From Cellulosimicrobium arenosum (GTDB lineage Bacteria; Actinomycetota; Actinomycetes; Actinomycetales; Cellulomonadaceae), in the NCBI RefSeq assembly GCF_014837295.1, contig NZ_JACYHB010000010.1:62001-126000 (forward strand): a stretch of DNA of 64,000 nucleotides. The letters are read 5' to 3'. Below the pieces are notes generated by a model. That model ran no database searches, was not told the DNA's origin, and saw nothing but the letters and a program-made list of their open reading frames with translations. How positions within the stretch are numbered: the first letter of the stretch is position 1; every line of letters begins with the position of its first letter. This document shows positions 33,802-41,593 of this stretch, in pieces. The translations under genes were made by a program, and so were the position numbers.

Positions 33802-36800
33802 TCACCTCCTCCCGCCGCCGACGGCGTCGGGCTCCATGGCCTCGAACGGCCCGGTGTCCTCGCCCGGGTCGCGACCGGTCTCGGCGCGCTCGGCGTGCCG
33901 GTCGATCTCGGCGCCGAGCGTGCGCAGGATGTCGAGGACGAGCCCGACGACGAGGAGGAACACACCGAGATCGAAGAACAAGGACGTCACGAGGTGGACG
34001 TCGCCGAGCACGGGCACGTGCAGGTCGAAGGTCTGGCTGTACAGCGCCTTGCCGGTGAGGAGCAGCGAGACCAGCCCGACGCCCGCGGACAGGAACATCC
34101 CGGTCCCCAGCAGGATGCCCGGGTGGATCGGGGCGGCCTCGCCGAGCTCGTAGCGCCCGCCCGCGAGATAGCGCACGATCAGCGCGATCCCCACGACCAG
34201 CCCTGCGGCGAACCCGCCGCCGGGCGCGTTGTGGCCCGAGAAGAGCAGGAACAGGGCGAACACGATCATGGCGTGGAAGATCACGCGCGTGACGACCTCG
34301 AAGATGACGGAGCGCCGCCGGGGCGCGAGGGTGCGCCCGGCGTTGAGCCACACGACCATGCGGGGCTGGGCGTCGTCGGTCACGCCGTGGCGCCGCAGCG
34401 CCGCGTGCGGGTCGGTGCCGTCGGACCAGACGCCGGCACCTTCGCGGGTCGCGGAGCGCGCGTCGCGCGCTCGCATGATCTCGCCGCTGCGCGTGCGCAG
34501 GAACACGAGCGACGCGACGCCGGTGGCGGCCGCGAGGAGCACCGAGATCTCCAGCATCGTGTCCCACGCCCGGATGTCGACGAGCGTGACGTTGACGATG
34601 TTCTTGCCGCCGCCGTACTCGTAGGCCTCCGCGGGAAAGTCCACGGACACCGGCGTCGCGATCCGCGCGAGGGGGGCGACGAGCGCGAGACCCATCATGA
34701 CGACCCCGACGCCGACACCGACTCCGAGGCGCACCCACCGGCTCGCGGCGAGCGGCCGGTCCGAGAAGTACGGGGGCAGGCGCCGCAGGACGAGCACGAT
34801 GATGACCAGGGTGATGGTCTCGACGAGCACCTGGGTGAGCGCGAGGTCCGGCGCGCCGTGCAGCAGGAACAGCGCCGCGTTGCCGTACCCGGCCACGCCC
34901 ACGAGGAGCACGGCCTTGAGCCGGCGCCGAGACCTCGCCGCCAGCACGGACGCGACGCAGATCAGGCCCACCGTGACGAGCTGCGCGGGCCGGTCCCACG
35001 CCGTCACGTCGCGCGGCCAGGCCGTGCGCGCGAACATCACCCCGCCGGGTCCGACGACGAGGACCACGAGGATCGCGCCGAGGTAGAACGGCAACGAACC
35101 ACGCTGAGTGAGCGCGGTGACGTCGGCCGCGAGGTCGTCGAGTCGCCGCATCACCCGGCGGTAGACGACGTCGGCCTCGAGGATGCGCCACAGCGACGCC
35201 TGGAAGCGCTCGACCCGCGAGCGCTGCCAGAACAGCACTGCCCCCACGCCCAGCACGAGCGCGGTCAGCCCGAGGGCGGGCGTGACACCGGCCCAGAGCA
35301 CCAGGTGGCCGGGCTCCCCCGCCGGGTACGTGTCGGCGTACGGTGCCAGCAGCCTGTCGCCCAGGTGGGGCACCAGGCCGGCCGCGAGCCCGAGCACGGC
35401 GAGGACGAGCGCGGGCGCGACGAGCTGCACCGGCTGCCGGCGGAGCCGGGCCGGGTCGATCGGTGGTTCGTCCGACTCGGCGAGCGGACCGCGGCCCGGC
35501 CGGAGGTCGACGTGCTCGTTCGCGCGTGCCGGGGCGTGCAGATGGCTCTTGGACCAGAACGCCCCCCACCAGAACCTCAGCCCGTACGCGACCGTCAGCA
35601 TCGACCCCACGACGACGGACCACAGCACGACGAGCGCCACCCACCGCGGCCCGTCGGTGTGCAGCAACGCCTCGAGCGCCGCCTCCTTCGCGACGTAGCC
35701 GGCGAAGGGCAGCAGCCCGATCATCGACGCGGTCGCGAGCCCGCCCGCGAGGGCCGTCCACGGCAGGGCCCGTCCGACCCCCGTGAGCCGGCGCAGGTCC
35801 CGGGTCCCGGCCGCGGCGTCCACGACCCCGACGACGAGGAACAGCGACGCCTTGAACATGGCGTGGGCGCCGATCATCGCGAGCCCGGCGAGCGCGGCCC
35901 CCCGCGTGCCGAGGCCGACGAGCAGGATGATCAGACCGAGCTGGCTCACGGTGCCGAACGCGAGGACCAGCTTGAGGTCGTACTGGCGCAGCGCCCGGTA
36001 CCCGCCGACGAGGAGCGTGCCCGCGCCGAGCGCGATCACGATCGTCCGCCACACCGTGGTGTCCGCGTAGGCGGGTGCGAACCGCGCGACGAGGTAGACG
36101 CCCGCCTTGACCATCGCGGCGGCGTGCAGGTACGCGCTGACCGGCGTCGGCGCCGCCATCGCGGCGGGGAGCCAGAAGTGCAGCGGGATCAGGGCCGACT
36201 TGCTGACGGCGCCGACGAGGATGCACACGACCGCCGCGGTGACCGCGCCACCGGTGGGCGGGTCCGCCACGATCTCCGAGAGCCGGTAGGTCCCGGCCTG
36301 GACCCCCAGCACGACCAGGCCCACGAACATCGCGAGACCGCCCGCGGTCGTGATGACGATCGCCTGCATCGCCGCGCGCCGGCTCGCCTTGCGGTCCGCG
36401 TAGTGCCCGATCAGCAGGTAGGAGAAGACGGTGGTCAGCTCCCAGAACACGAACAGGAGCAGCACGTCGTCGGCCACCACGAGGCCGACCATCGCCCCCG
36501 CGAACGCCGTCAGCACGCCGCCGAAGCGCCCGAGACCGTGCGCGGTCCGCGAGAAGTACGCGGAGCAGTAGACGAGGACGAGCGCTCCCACGCCGCCGAC
36601 GAGGAGCAGCATGAGCCACGACAACGTGTCCATGCGGAACGCCAGCTCGAGGCCGAGGCCGGGGACCCACTCGACCACCTGCACCGGCTGCTGCCCGTGC
36701 ATCACCCGCTCGGTCCACGCGAGCGCGTAGGCGGCGGCCGAGGCCGGGGCCAGCGCCATCACCAGGAACGCACGACGACCGAGGAACGAGACGAGCGCGG

Positions 36801-36846
36801 GCGCACCGAGTGCCATCGCGAGATGCGCGAGGAGCACGTAGAGCAC
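33802..36846 (-). CDS. mnhA: Mrp Na+/H+ antiporter subunit A fused with subunit B
   Basis: 1014 residues. The first 780 or so are the MrpA antiporter core with helices like NuoL (SALIPLHFWLPAAMAAPTPV; LKLVLAFGTVSQLGLIILLV). The last 230 form an MrpB-like domain (SVIFEVVTRVIFHAMIVFAL, SGHNAPGGGFAAGL), and no separate mnhB gene exists. The complex exports Na+ for H+ and protects against alkali and salt. The GTG at 36846 follows GGAG. TAAAAT at 36893-36888 on the minus strand may be the operon -10 box. Confidence 0.92.
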   Translation of the reverse strand: MLYVLLAHLAMALGAPALVSFLGRRAFLVMALAPASAAAYALAWTERVMHGQQPVQVVEWVPGLGLELAFRMDTLSWLMLLLVGGVGALVLVYCSAYFSRTAHGLGRFGGVLTAFAGAMVGLVVADDVLLLFVFWELTTVFSYLLIGHYADRKASRRAAMQAIVITTAGGLAMFVGLVVLGVQAGTYRLSEIVADPPTGGAVTAAVVCILVGAVSKSALIPLHFWLPAAMAAPTPVSAYLHAAAMVKAGVYLVARFAPAYADTTVWRTIVIALGAGTLLVGGYRALRQYDLKLVLAFGTVSQLGLIILLVGLGTRGAALAGLAMIGAHAMFKASLFLVVGVVDAAAGTRDLRRLTGVGRALPWTALAGGLATASMIGLLPFAGYVAKEAALEALLHTDGPRWVALVVLWSVVVGSMLTVAYGLRFWWGAFWSKSHLHAPARANEHVDLRPGRGPLAESDEPPIDPARLRRQPVQLVAPALVLAVLGLAAGLVPHLGDRLLAPYADTYPAGEPGHLVLWAGVTPALGLTALVLGVGAVLFWQRSRVERFQASLWRILEADVVYRRVMRRLDDLAADVTALTQRGSLPFYLGAILVVLVVGPGGVMFARTAWPRDVTAWDRPAQLVTVGLICVASVLAARSRRRLKAVLLVGVAGYGNAALFLLHGAPDLALTQVLVETITLVIIVLVLRRLPPYFSDRPLAASRWVRLGVGVGVGVVMMGLALVAPLARIATPVSVDFPAEAYEYGGGKNIVNVTLVDIRAWDTMLEISVLLAAATGVASLVFLRTRSGEIMRARDARSATREGAGVWSDGTDPHAALRRHGVTDDAQPRMVVWLNAGRTLAPRRRSVIFEVVTRVIFHAMIVFALFLLFSGHNAPGGGFAAGLVVGIALIVRYLAGGRYELGEAAPIHPGILLGTGMFLSAGVGLVSLLLTGKALYSQTFDLHVPVLGDVHLVTSLFFDLGVFLLVVGLVLDILRTLGAEIDRHAERAETGRDPGEDTGPFEAMEPDAVGGGRR

Positions 36847-36948
36847 GGGCCGCTCCGTCCGGGTCGGGGGCGGGGTGGGCAGGAACCATTTTATCGGTCC
36901 GCGACCGATGCTCCGTGCCGTGGCTGCCGACCGGGCCCTACGCCGAGG

Positions 36949-38034
36949 TCAGAGGTCCTCGGGCTCGACGAGGAACTCCGACTCGTCGGCGATCTCCCCG
37001 CCCGCGGCGGCGTGCAGGGTCCGGGTGATCGCCGCGACGGCCTCGCCCGCGCGCTTGCGCGCGACTCGGTGCTCGAGCGACGGGTGCTCCTGCTGGGACT
37101 CGACGAGGTCTCGCGGCTCCCAGCGCACGCGGTAGCAGACCGCTCCCTGCGACGCCCACGGCAGCGCGCGCAGCAGCAGCGGGAGCCGGTCCTCGCCGCC
37201 GACCTCGACCGCGACCATGCCGTCCATCGCCAGGTCGACCAGCAGGCCGTACCCGTCGAGGACCGTCCCGGTCGTCAGCGCCGCGATGTCCACGTCGTCG
37301 GCCCGGGCGTGGATCGCGCGCCGCAGCTCGGGGTCCATCTGCTCGCCCGGGTACAGCGGCAGCTCGCCGATCCCGCGCGGAGGTCCCCCGTACGACCGCC
37401 CCTCCGTCGCGAGCGTGACACGCGGGTGCAGCCGCGCGACGACCGCCCGCGCGGCGTCCGGGTCCAGCCAGACGTCGGAGTACAGCGTCATGTCGATCGC
37501 CGCCCCCGGGTCCGGGGTGAGAACCACCGCGGGCGCGGCCGGGTTCCCGACGTCGGTCCGCAGCGAACCGCCCAGGCGGCGTGCCGTCGCGACGAGCCAC
37601 GCGACGACACGCTCCTCCTCGCGTGCCGGCATGCCGCCGGGAAAGGCACGGGCGATCCCGTCGCGGTCCCCGCCGCCGGGGTACGGCGCCTCGCCGCGCT
37701 CGCGCGGGCACACGACGTCGAACACCATCTCGGTGCCCGGGGGCAGGCCGGCGCCCGACGGCGCGTACGGGCCCGTGAGCGTCGTGTGGCGGGAGGTGCG
37801 CAGCACACCGGGCTGCCCCGGGCCCACGGTCCGCGCCGGCGGCACGAGCGGGTCGGTCCCCGCCGGGGCGGCGTCCCAGCGCGCCCCGCCGAACCGGGAC
37901 AGCGCGAGGGTCTCGAGCTCGTCGACCAGCACGTCGCCAGGCAGCGCGAGCAGGTGCCGCGACTGGTACGACTGCGCAGATCCGACCCCGTGGGGGTCGG
38001 GGAGCGGGAGGAGCCGGGTCGTCGGGGGAACCAT
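36949..38034 (-). CDS. Hypothetical protein, 361 aa
   Basis: Not recognised. It is a soluble protein without signal peptide or membrane helix. It has a Pro/Gly-rich first half (SGAGLPPGTEMVFDVVCPRE) and a better ordered C-terminal half with DMTLYSDVWLDPDAARAVVARLHP and YGLLVDLAMDGMVAVEVGGE. It ends in an acidic EFLVEPEDL. The ATG at 38034 has GAGGAG about ten bases upstream, and the gene starts 15 bases after the dcd stop on the same strand, so the two are probably co-transcribed. Coding potential is supported by length and start signal rather than homology. Confidence 0.6.
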   Translation of the reverse strand: MVPPTTRLLPLPDPHGVGSAQSYQSRHLLALPGDVLVDELETLALSRFGGARWDAAPAGTDPLVPPARTVGPGQPGVLRTSRHTTLTGPYAPSGAGLPPGTEMVFDVVCPRERGEAPYPGGGDRDGIARAFPGGMPAREEERVVAWLVATARRLGGSLRTDVGNPAAPAVVLTPDPGAAIDMTLYSDVWLDPDAARAVVARLHPRVTLATEGRSYGGPPRGIGELPLYPGEQMDPELRRAIHARADDVDIAALTTGTVLDGYGLLVDLAMDGMVAVEVGGEDRLPLLLRALPWASQGAVCYRVRWEPRDLVESQQEHPSLEHRVARKRAGEAVAAITRTLHAAAGGEIADESEFLVEPEDL

Positions 38035-38048
38035 GGTCCGAGGGCTCC

Positions 38049-38624
38049 TCACACGTCCGTCCGGTGGAAACCCTGCCACGAGCGCGACGCCGTCGGGCCG
38101 CGCTGGCCCTGGTACCGCGACCCGTACACGCTCGATCCGTAGGGGTTCTCGGCGGGCGAGGAGAGGCGGAAGAAGCAGGTCTGGCCGATCTTCATCCCCG
38201 GCCACAGGGTGATCGGGAGCGTCGCGACGTTGCTCAGCTCGAGAGTCACGTGCCCGGAGAACCCGGGATCGATGAACCCGGCCGTGGAGTGCGTCAGCAG
38301 CCCGAGCCGGCCGAGGCTGGACTTGCCCTCGAGCCGGGCCGCGACGTCGTCGGGCAGCGTGACCGACTCGAACGTGGAGCCGAGGACGAACTCCCCCGGG
38401 TGCAGGACGAACGACTCGCCCGGCTCGACCTCGACGAGACGCGTCAGGTCCGGCTGCTCCTGCGAGGGGTCGATGAACGGGTACTTGTGGTTGTCGAACA
38501 ACCGGAAGTACCGGTCGAGGCGCACGTCGATGCTCGACGGCTGCAGCATGCTCGGGTCGTACGGCTCGAGGCGGACACGCCCGGCGTCGAGCTCGGCGCG
38601 GATGTCGCGGTCGGAGAGCAGCAC
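38049..38624 (-). CDS. dcd: dCTP deaminase
   Basis: 191 residues, the usual length. Conserved stretches are [40 protein letters not shown] and [13 protein letters not shown], holding the catalytic Glu. The trimeric enzyme converts dCTP toward dUTP. Actinobacterial forms are often bifunctional and yield dUMP directly, which may apply here. The GTG start at 38624 gives the standard MLLSDRDI N-terminus. Confidence 0.93.
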   Translation of the reverse strand: MLLSDRDIRAELDAGRVRLEPYDPSMLQPSSIDVRLDRYFRLFDNHKYPFIDPSQEQPDLTRLVEVEPGESFVLHPGEFVLGSTFESVTLPDDVAARLEGKSSLGRLGLLTHSTAGFIDPGFSGHVTLELSNVATLPITLWPGMKIGQTCFFRLSSPAENPYGSSVYGSRYQGQRGPTASRSWQGFHRTDV

Positions 38625-38708
38625 GGGGCCACGCTAGCCGACGCCGCGAGGTGCGTGGTGCCAGGTCCGTCGCTAGGTTCGCGGGAACGTCGAACGAGGG
38701 AGACCACC

Positions 38709-38990
38709 ATGAAGTCGAAGATCGCGCTCGTCGTCGGCATCGGCATCGGGTACGTGCTCGGGACCCGGGCCGGCCGCGAACGGTTCGAGCAGATCCGGGG
38801 CAAGGCCGAGGAGCTGTGGCACTCCGAGGACGTCCAGTCCGCCGTGGGCTCGGCGCAGGAGAAGGTGACGGCGGTCGCCAAGGAGCAGGGCGCCAAGGTC
38901 GCCGGGGTGATCAAGGAGCAGTCGGTCAGCGCGCTCGGGCGGCACAAGGACGAACCCGACCCGAAGAGCGCCGACGACTTCCGGATCTGA
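38709..38990 (+). CDS. YtxH-like small membrane-anchored protein
   Basis: 93 residues. One N-terminal hydrophobic helix (IALVVGIGIGYVLGTRAG) with the GTRAGRERFEQIR motif common in YtxH-like proteins, then a charged amphipathic helical region (QSAVGSAQEKVTAVAKEQGA). Probably a membrane-tethered stress or envelope protein; function unknown. ATG at 38709 with GGGAGA about six bases before it. Divergent from dcd. Confidence 0.75.
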   Translation: MKSKIALVVGIGIGYVLGTRAGRERFEQIRGKAEELWHSEDVQSAVGSAQEKVTAVAKEQGAKVAGVIKEQSVSALGRHKDEPDPKSADDFRI

Positions 38991-38996
38991 GCGGCG

Positions 38997-39527
38997 TCAG
39001 GCGCGCAGCGGACGGCCCGTCGAGTCCACGGCGTACGAGCCCTGCTTCGCGGTCAGGTAGAGGATGCCCTCCACGAGTCCCCAGACGGACACCGCGACCG
39101 GCGCCAGCCCGAACGTCGGGAACGCGCCGAGGACCGACACGAGCAGCATCGTGAGGCCGATCCCCGTGTAGCCCAGGTAGAACCGGTGGATGCCGAGCGA
39201 CCCGAGGAGGATGCCGAGCAGGCCCGCTGCGAGGCGTGACTTCGCTGCCGGGTCCTGGTTCGGGTCGTAGCCGTACCCGTATCCCGGGGCCACCGGGGGG
39301 TACGCGGCGCCGGGCTGACCGTACGGCGGCTGGCCCGCGGGCGGCCCGTAGGGCGGCTGGCCGGCGGGCTGTCCGAACGGCGCACCCTGGGGCGCGTGAC
39401 CGTAGGGCGGGTTCGCGGGGGTCCCGTAGGGCGCGCCCTGCGGAGGCTGCCCGTAGACGGGCTGGTCGCCGGGCACGTTCGGCTCCCCCGGCTGCGGGGG
39501 CTGCTGGTGGTACGGGTTCTCGGACAC
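38997..39527 (-). CDS. TM2 domain protein with Pro/Gly/Tyr-rich tail
   Basis: 176 residues. The N-terminal half is a repetitive proline-glycine-tyrosine region (QPPYGPPAGQPPYGQPG). The C-terminal TM2 domain has two helices (SRLAAGLLGILLGSLGIHRF, YLGYTGIGLTMLLV). Such proteins sit in the membrane with unknown function. The GTG at 39527 is chosen for GAGGAG eight bases upstream; an ATG at 39554 lacks a site. Convergent with the YtxH-like gene, six bases apart. Confidence 0.8.
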   Translation of the reverse strand: MSENPYHQQPPQPGEPNVPGDQPVYGQPPQGAPYGTPANPPYGHAPQGAPFGQPAGQPPYGPPAGQPPYGQPGAAYPPVAPGYGYGYDPNQDPAAKSRLAAGLLGILLGSLGIHRFYLGYTGIGLTMLLVSVLGAFPTFGLAPVAVSVWGLVEGILYLTAKQGSYAVDSTGRPLRA

Positions 39528-39641
39528 GGGGCTCCTCGCAGGCGGTTCGGGCATCGGGCGTCTCGTCCGCTATGATCGGGGCGCGCGCTGGTTCGCCGAG
39601 GATCCTCCCAGAGGTTCGCAGGCGGACGCCACCAGCGCCGC

Positions 39642-39715
39642 GCGGGTGTAGTTCAATGGTAGAACTTCAGCTTCCCAAGCTGATAGCGCGGGTTCGATTC
39701 CCGTCACCCGCTCCA
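39642..39715 (+). tRNA. tRNA-Gly (anticodon CCC)
   Basis: A full cloverleaf can be drawn: acceptor GCGGGTG with CACCCGC, D arm GTTC/GAAC, anticodon stem TCAGC/GCTGA with loop TTCCCAA (anticodon CCC at 39674-39676), T arm GCGGG-TTCGATT-CCCGT with one G-T pair, discriminator T and encoded CCA. It decodes GGG, a glycine codon used often in GC-rich genomes. Confidence 0.95.
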
Positions 39716-39722
39716 GCACGCG

Positions 39723-39755
39723 AAGGGCCCCGACCGCCGTCGGGGCCCTTTCTGC
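39723..39755 (+). terminator. Intrinsic terminator after tRNA-Gly
   Basis: Perfect 12-base arms AAGGGCCCCGAC (39723-39734) and GTCGGGGCCCTT (39739-39750) with a CGCC loop, followed by TTCTG. It starts seven bases after the CCA end and ends the tRNA transcript. Confidence 0.9.
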
Positions 39756-39784
39756 ATCTCCCGGCCATCGTGCGCCACCGGCCC

Positions 39785-39824
39785 TTGACAGCGGACTGTA
39801 CAGGTGTGTACATGTATATACATG
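39785..39824 (+). promoter_or_regulatory. Promoter and palindromic operator of the GntR/YegU-like operon
   Basis: TTGACA (39785-39790), 18-base spacer and TACATG (39809-39814) form a promoter whose start falls on the ATG at 39822, so the mRNA is probably leaderless. Overlying it are two TGTACA copies (39797-39802 and 39807-39812) and a perfect 14-base palindrome CATGTATATACATG (39811-39824) that includes the start codon. This is a plausible autoregulatory site for the encoded GntR/HutC protein. Confidence 0.7.
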
Positions 39825-40553
39825 GCAGCCAACGTCGTCTACGGCAAGCGGGACCTCGTCGTCGAGGCCCTCGCGCAGAAGATCCGTTCGGGAGCGCTCG
39901 CGCCCGGACAGCGTCTCGAGGGCGAGCACCGGCTCGCCGAGGAGTTCGACGTCTCACGGGGGACCATCCGCCAGGCCTTGTCCGAGCTGGCCCGGCAGGA
40001 GCTCATCGCGACGCAGTCGGGCATCGGCTCGTTCGTCACGTTCGACGACAAGCCGCTCGACCAGCGCCTCGGGTGGGCGCAGGCGCTGTCGGACGCAGAC
40101 GCACAGATCGTGACCCGGGTGCTCGCCATCGCAACCGTCGCGCCCGACGACGCCCCCGACCTTCCCGCGATCGTCCCCGGCGGACCCCTGGTGGCGGTGC
40201 GTCGCACGCGCGAGCTCACCCGACCCGAGCTCCCGGACGTCGTGTCGTTCGAGAACGCGTTCGTCCCCGCGACCGGAGTGCTCCGGGACCTGCCGCGGAC
40301 CGGCCTGCGGGACGGTTCGTTGTCGGCAAGCCTGGCAGCGGCCGGACTGAGGCCCGCACGGGGCGAGCAGCGTGCAGCCCTCCACCGCCTCACCCGCGAC
40401 GAGGCCCGTGTCCTGCGGCGCGAACCCGGCGACGCGTTCCTGCGGACCGCGCGCACCTCGTTCACGAGCGACGGCCGCTTCGTCGAGCACGTCGTCTCCC
40501 TGCTCGACCCCGACCACTTCCAGCTGCACTACACCTTCGGAGACCAGCGATGA
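39822..40553 (+). CDS. GntR/HutC-family regulator (YegW-like)
   Basis: 243 residues. N-terminal GntR winged helix (KIRSGALAPGQRLEGEHRLA, VSRGTIRQALSELARQELI) and a C-terminal UTRA ligand domain (about 90-240, ending RFVEHVVSLLDPDHFQLHYT). It is the first gene of an operon with an ADP-ribosylglycohydrolase-like enzyme, an NCS1 permease and a PfkB kinase, and probably senses a pathway metabolite. The ATG at 39822 lies within its presumed operator; a GTG at 39804 is possible but lies inside the promoter. Confidence 0.85.
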   Translation: MAANVVYGKRDLVVEALAQKIRSGALAPGQRLEGEHRLAEEFDVSRGTIRQALSELARQELIATQSGIGSFVTFDDKPLDQRLGWAQALSDADAQIVTRVLAIATVAPDDAPDLPAIVPGGPLVAVRRTRELTRPELPDVVSFENAFVPATGVLRDLPRTGLRDGSLSASLAAAGLRPARGEQRAALHRLTRDEARVLRREPGDAFLRTARTSFTSDGRFVEHVVSLLDPDHFQLHYTFGDQR

Positions 40554-41545
40554 CCACGGACCTCCAGCAGGACCGAGCCGTCGGTGCGCTCACCGGACTG
40601 GCGATCGGTGACGCGCTGGGCATGCCGACGCAGTCGATGTCACGCGACCAGATCAGCGCACGGTACGGCCGCATCACCGGCTTCGTCGCGGCCGCGGCGG
40701 ACCAGCCGATCGCCCCCGGCATGGCGGCCGCGTCGATCACGGACGACACCGAGCAGGCGCTCCTGCTCGCGCGCCTGCTGGTCGAGGGCGCCGGCCGTCT
40801 CGACCTGCAGACGTTCGCCCAGGCGCTCGTCGACTGGGAGAGGTCGATGATCGAGCGCGGCTCGCGCGACCTGCTCGGCCCGTCGACGAAGTCCGCCCTG
40901 GTCGCTCTCGAGCACGGCACCGACCCCGCGCTGACCGGCAGGTACGGCACCACCAACGGCGCCGCCATGCGCGTGGCACCGATCGGGATCGCCTCGCGCC
41001 CGGGCGCGGGCCTGCACGGTGCCGTGGAACGCTCAGCGCAGGTCACCCACAACACCGGGCTCGCCATCTCCGGGGCTGCAGCGGTCGCGACCGCGATCAG
41101 CGCCGCCCTCGACGGGGCCGGCACCGACGAAGCCCTCGACGCGGCGGTCGAGTCCGCGCACGCGTGCGAGTCGCGCGGCCACTGGGTCGCCGGCGCCTCC
41201 GTCGCGAGCAGGTTCACGGCGCTGCGGCCGATCGCACGAGCGCTCGACGATCCCGGCCTCACCGCGTTCCTGTACGAGGTCGTCGGAACATCGGTGCAGT
41301 CCCAGGAGTCCGTCGTCTCGGCCCTCCTGCTGGTCGACCGATACCGGGACGACCCGTTCGCCGGTCTGTGCACCGCCGCGAGCCTCGGCGGGGACACCGA
41401 CACCGTCGCTGCGATGGCCGGCGCCGTCCTCGGCGCGCTGCACGGCGTCCACGCCTTCCCTGACACGGCGGTCGACGCGGTCCTCCGCACCAACCACCTC
41501 GATCTCGACGACCTCGCCGCGCAGCTTCTCGCGCTGCGCGGCTGA
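40550..41545 (+). CDS. ADP-ribosylglycohydrolase-family enzyme (YegU-like)
   Basis: 331 residues, one all-alpha DraG/ARH domain. Binuclear metal motifs are intact: GLAIGDALG (16-24), SITDDTEQ with Thr64-Asp65-Asp66, and SLGGDTDT with Asp282 and Asp284. The fold hydrolyses N-glycosidic bonds to ribose. The operon holds a nucleobase/nucleoside-type permease and a sugar or nucleoside kinase, so a small nucleoside or N-riboside is a more likely substrate than ADP-ribosylated protein. This is inference. ATGA overlap with the regulator gene at 40550-40553 shows coupling. Confidence 0.87.
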   Translation: MTTDLQQDRAVGALTGLAIGDALGMPTQSMSRDQISARYGRITGFVAAAADQPIAPGMAAASITDDTEQALLLARLLVEGAGRLDLQTFAQALVDWERSMIERGSRDLLGPSTKSALVALEHGTDPALTGRYGTTNGAAMRVAPIGIASRPGAGLHGAVERSAQVTHNTGLAISGAAAVATAISAALDGAGTDEALDAAVESAHACESRGHWVAGASVASRFTALRPIARALDDPGLTAFLYEVVGTSVQSQESVVSALLLVDRYRDDPFAGLCTAASLGGDTDTVAAMAGAVLGALHGVHAFPDTAVDAVLRTNHLDLDDLAAQLLALRG

Positions 41546-41593
41546 CCTTCCGACCACCCCGGCCGACCCCGGCCGGCGACCAAGGAGACGACG

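Noticed and set aside
33775-38142. A 1455-codon open frame on the plus strand, antisense to the Mrp operon
   Set aside because: It is rich in Arg, Gly, His and Asp, has no domain pattern, and lies opposite clear Mrp genes. Such antisense frames are normal at this GC content.
39642-39715. tRNA-Gly considered as an attachment site of an integrated element
   Set aside because: No integrase, no direct repeat of the tRNA 3' end in the window and no change of gene character next to it.
41033-41557. Minus-strand frame opposite the ARH-like gene as an antitoxin or inhibitor
   Set aside because: No start signal, no motif and mirror composition of the sense gene.
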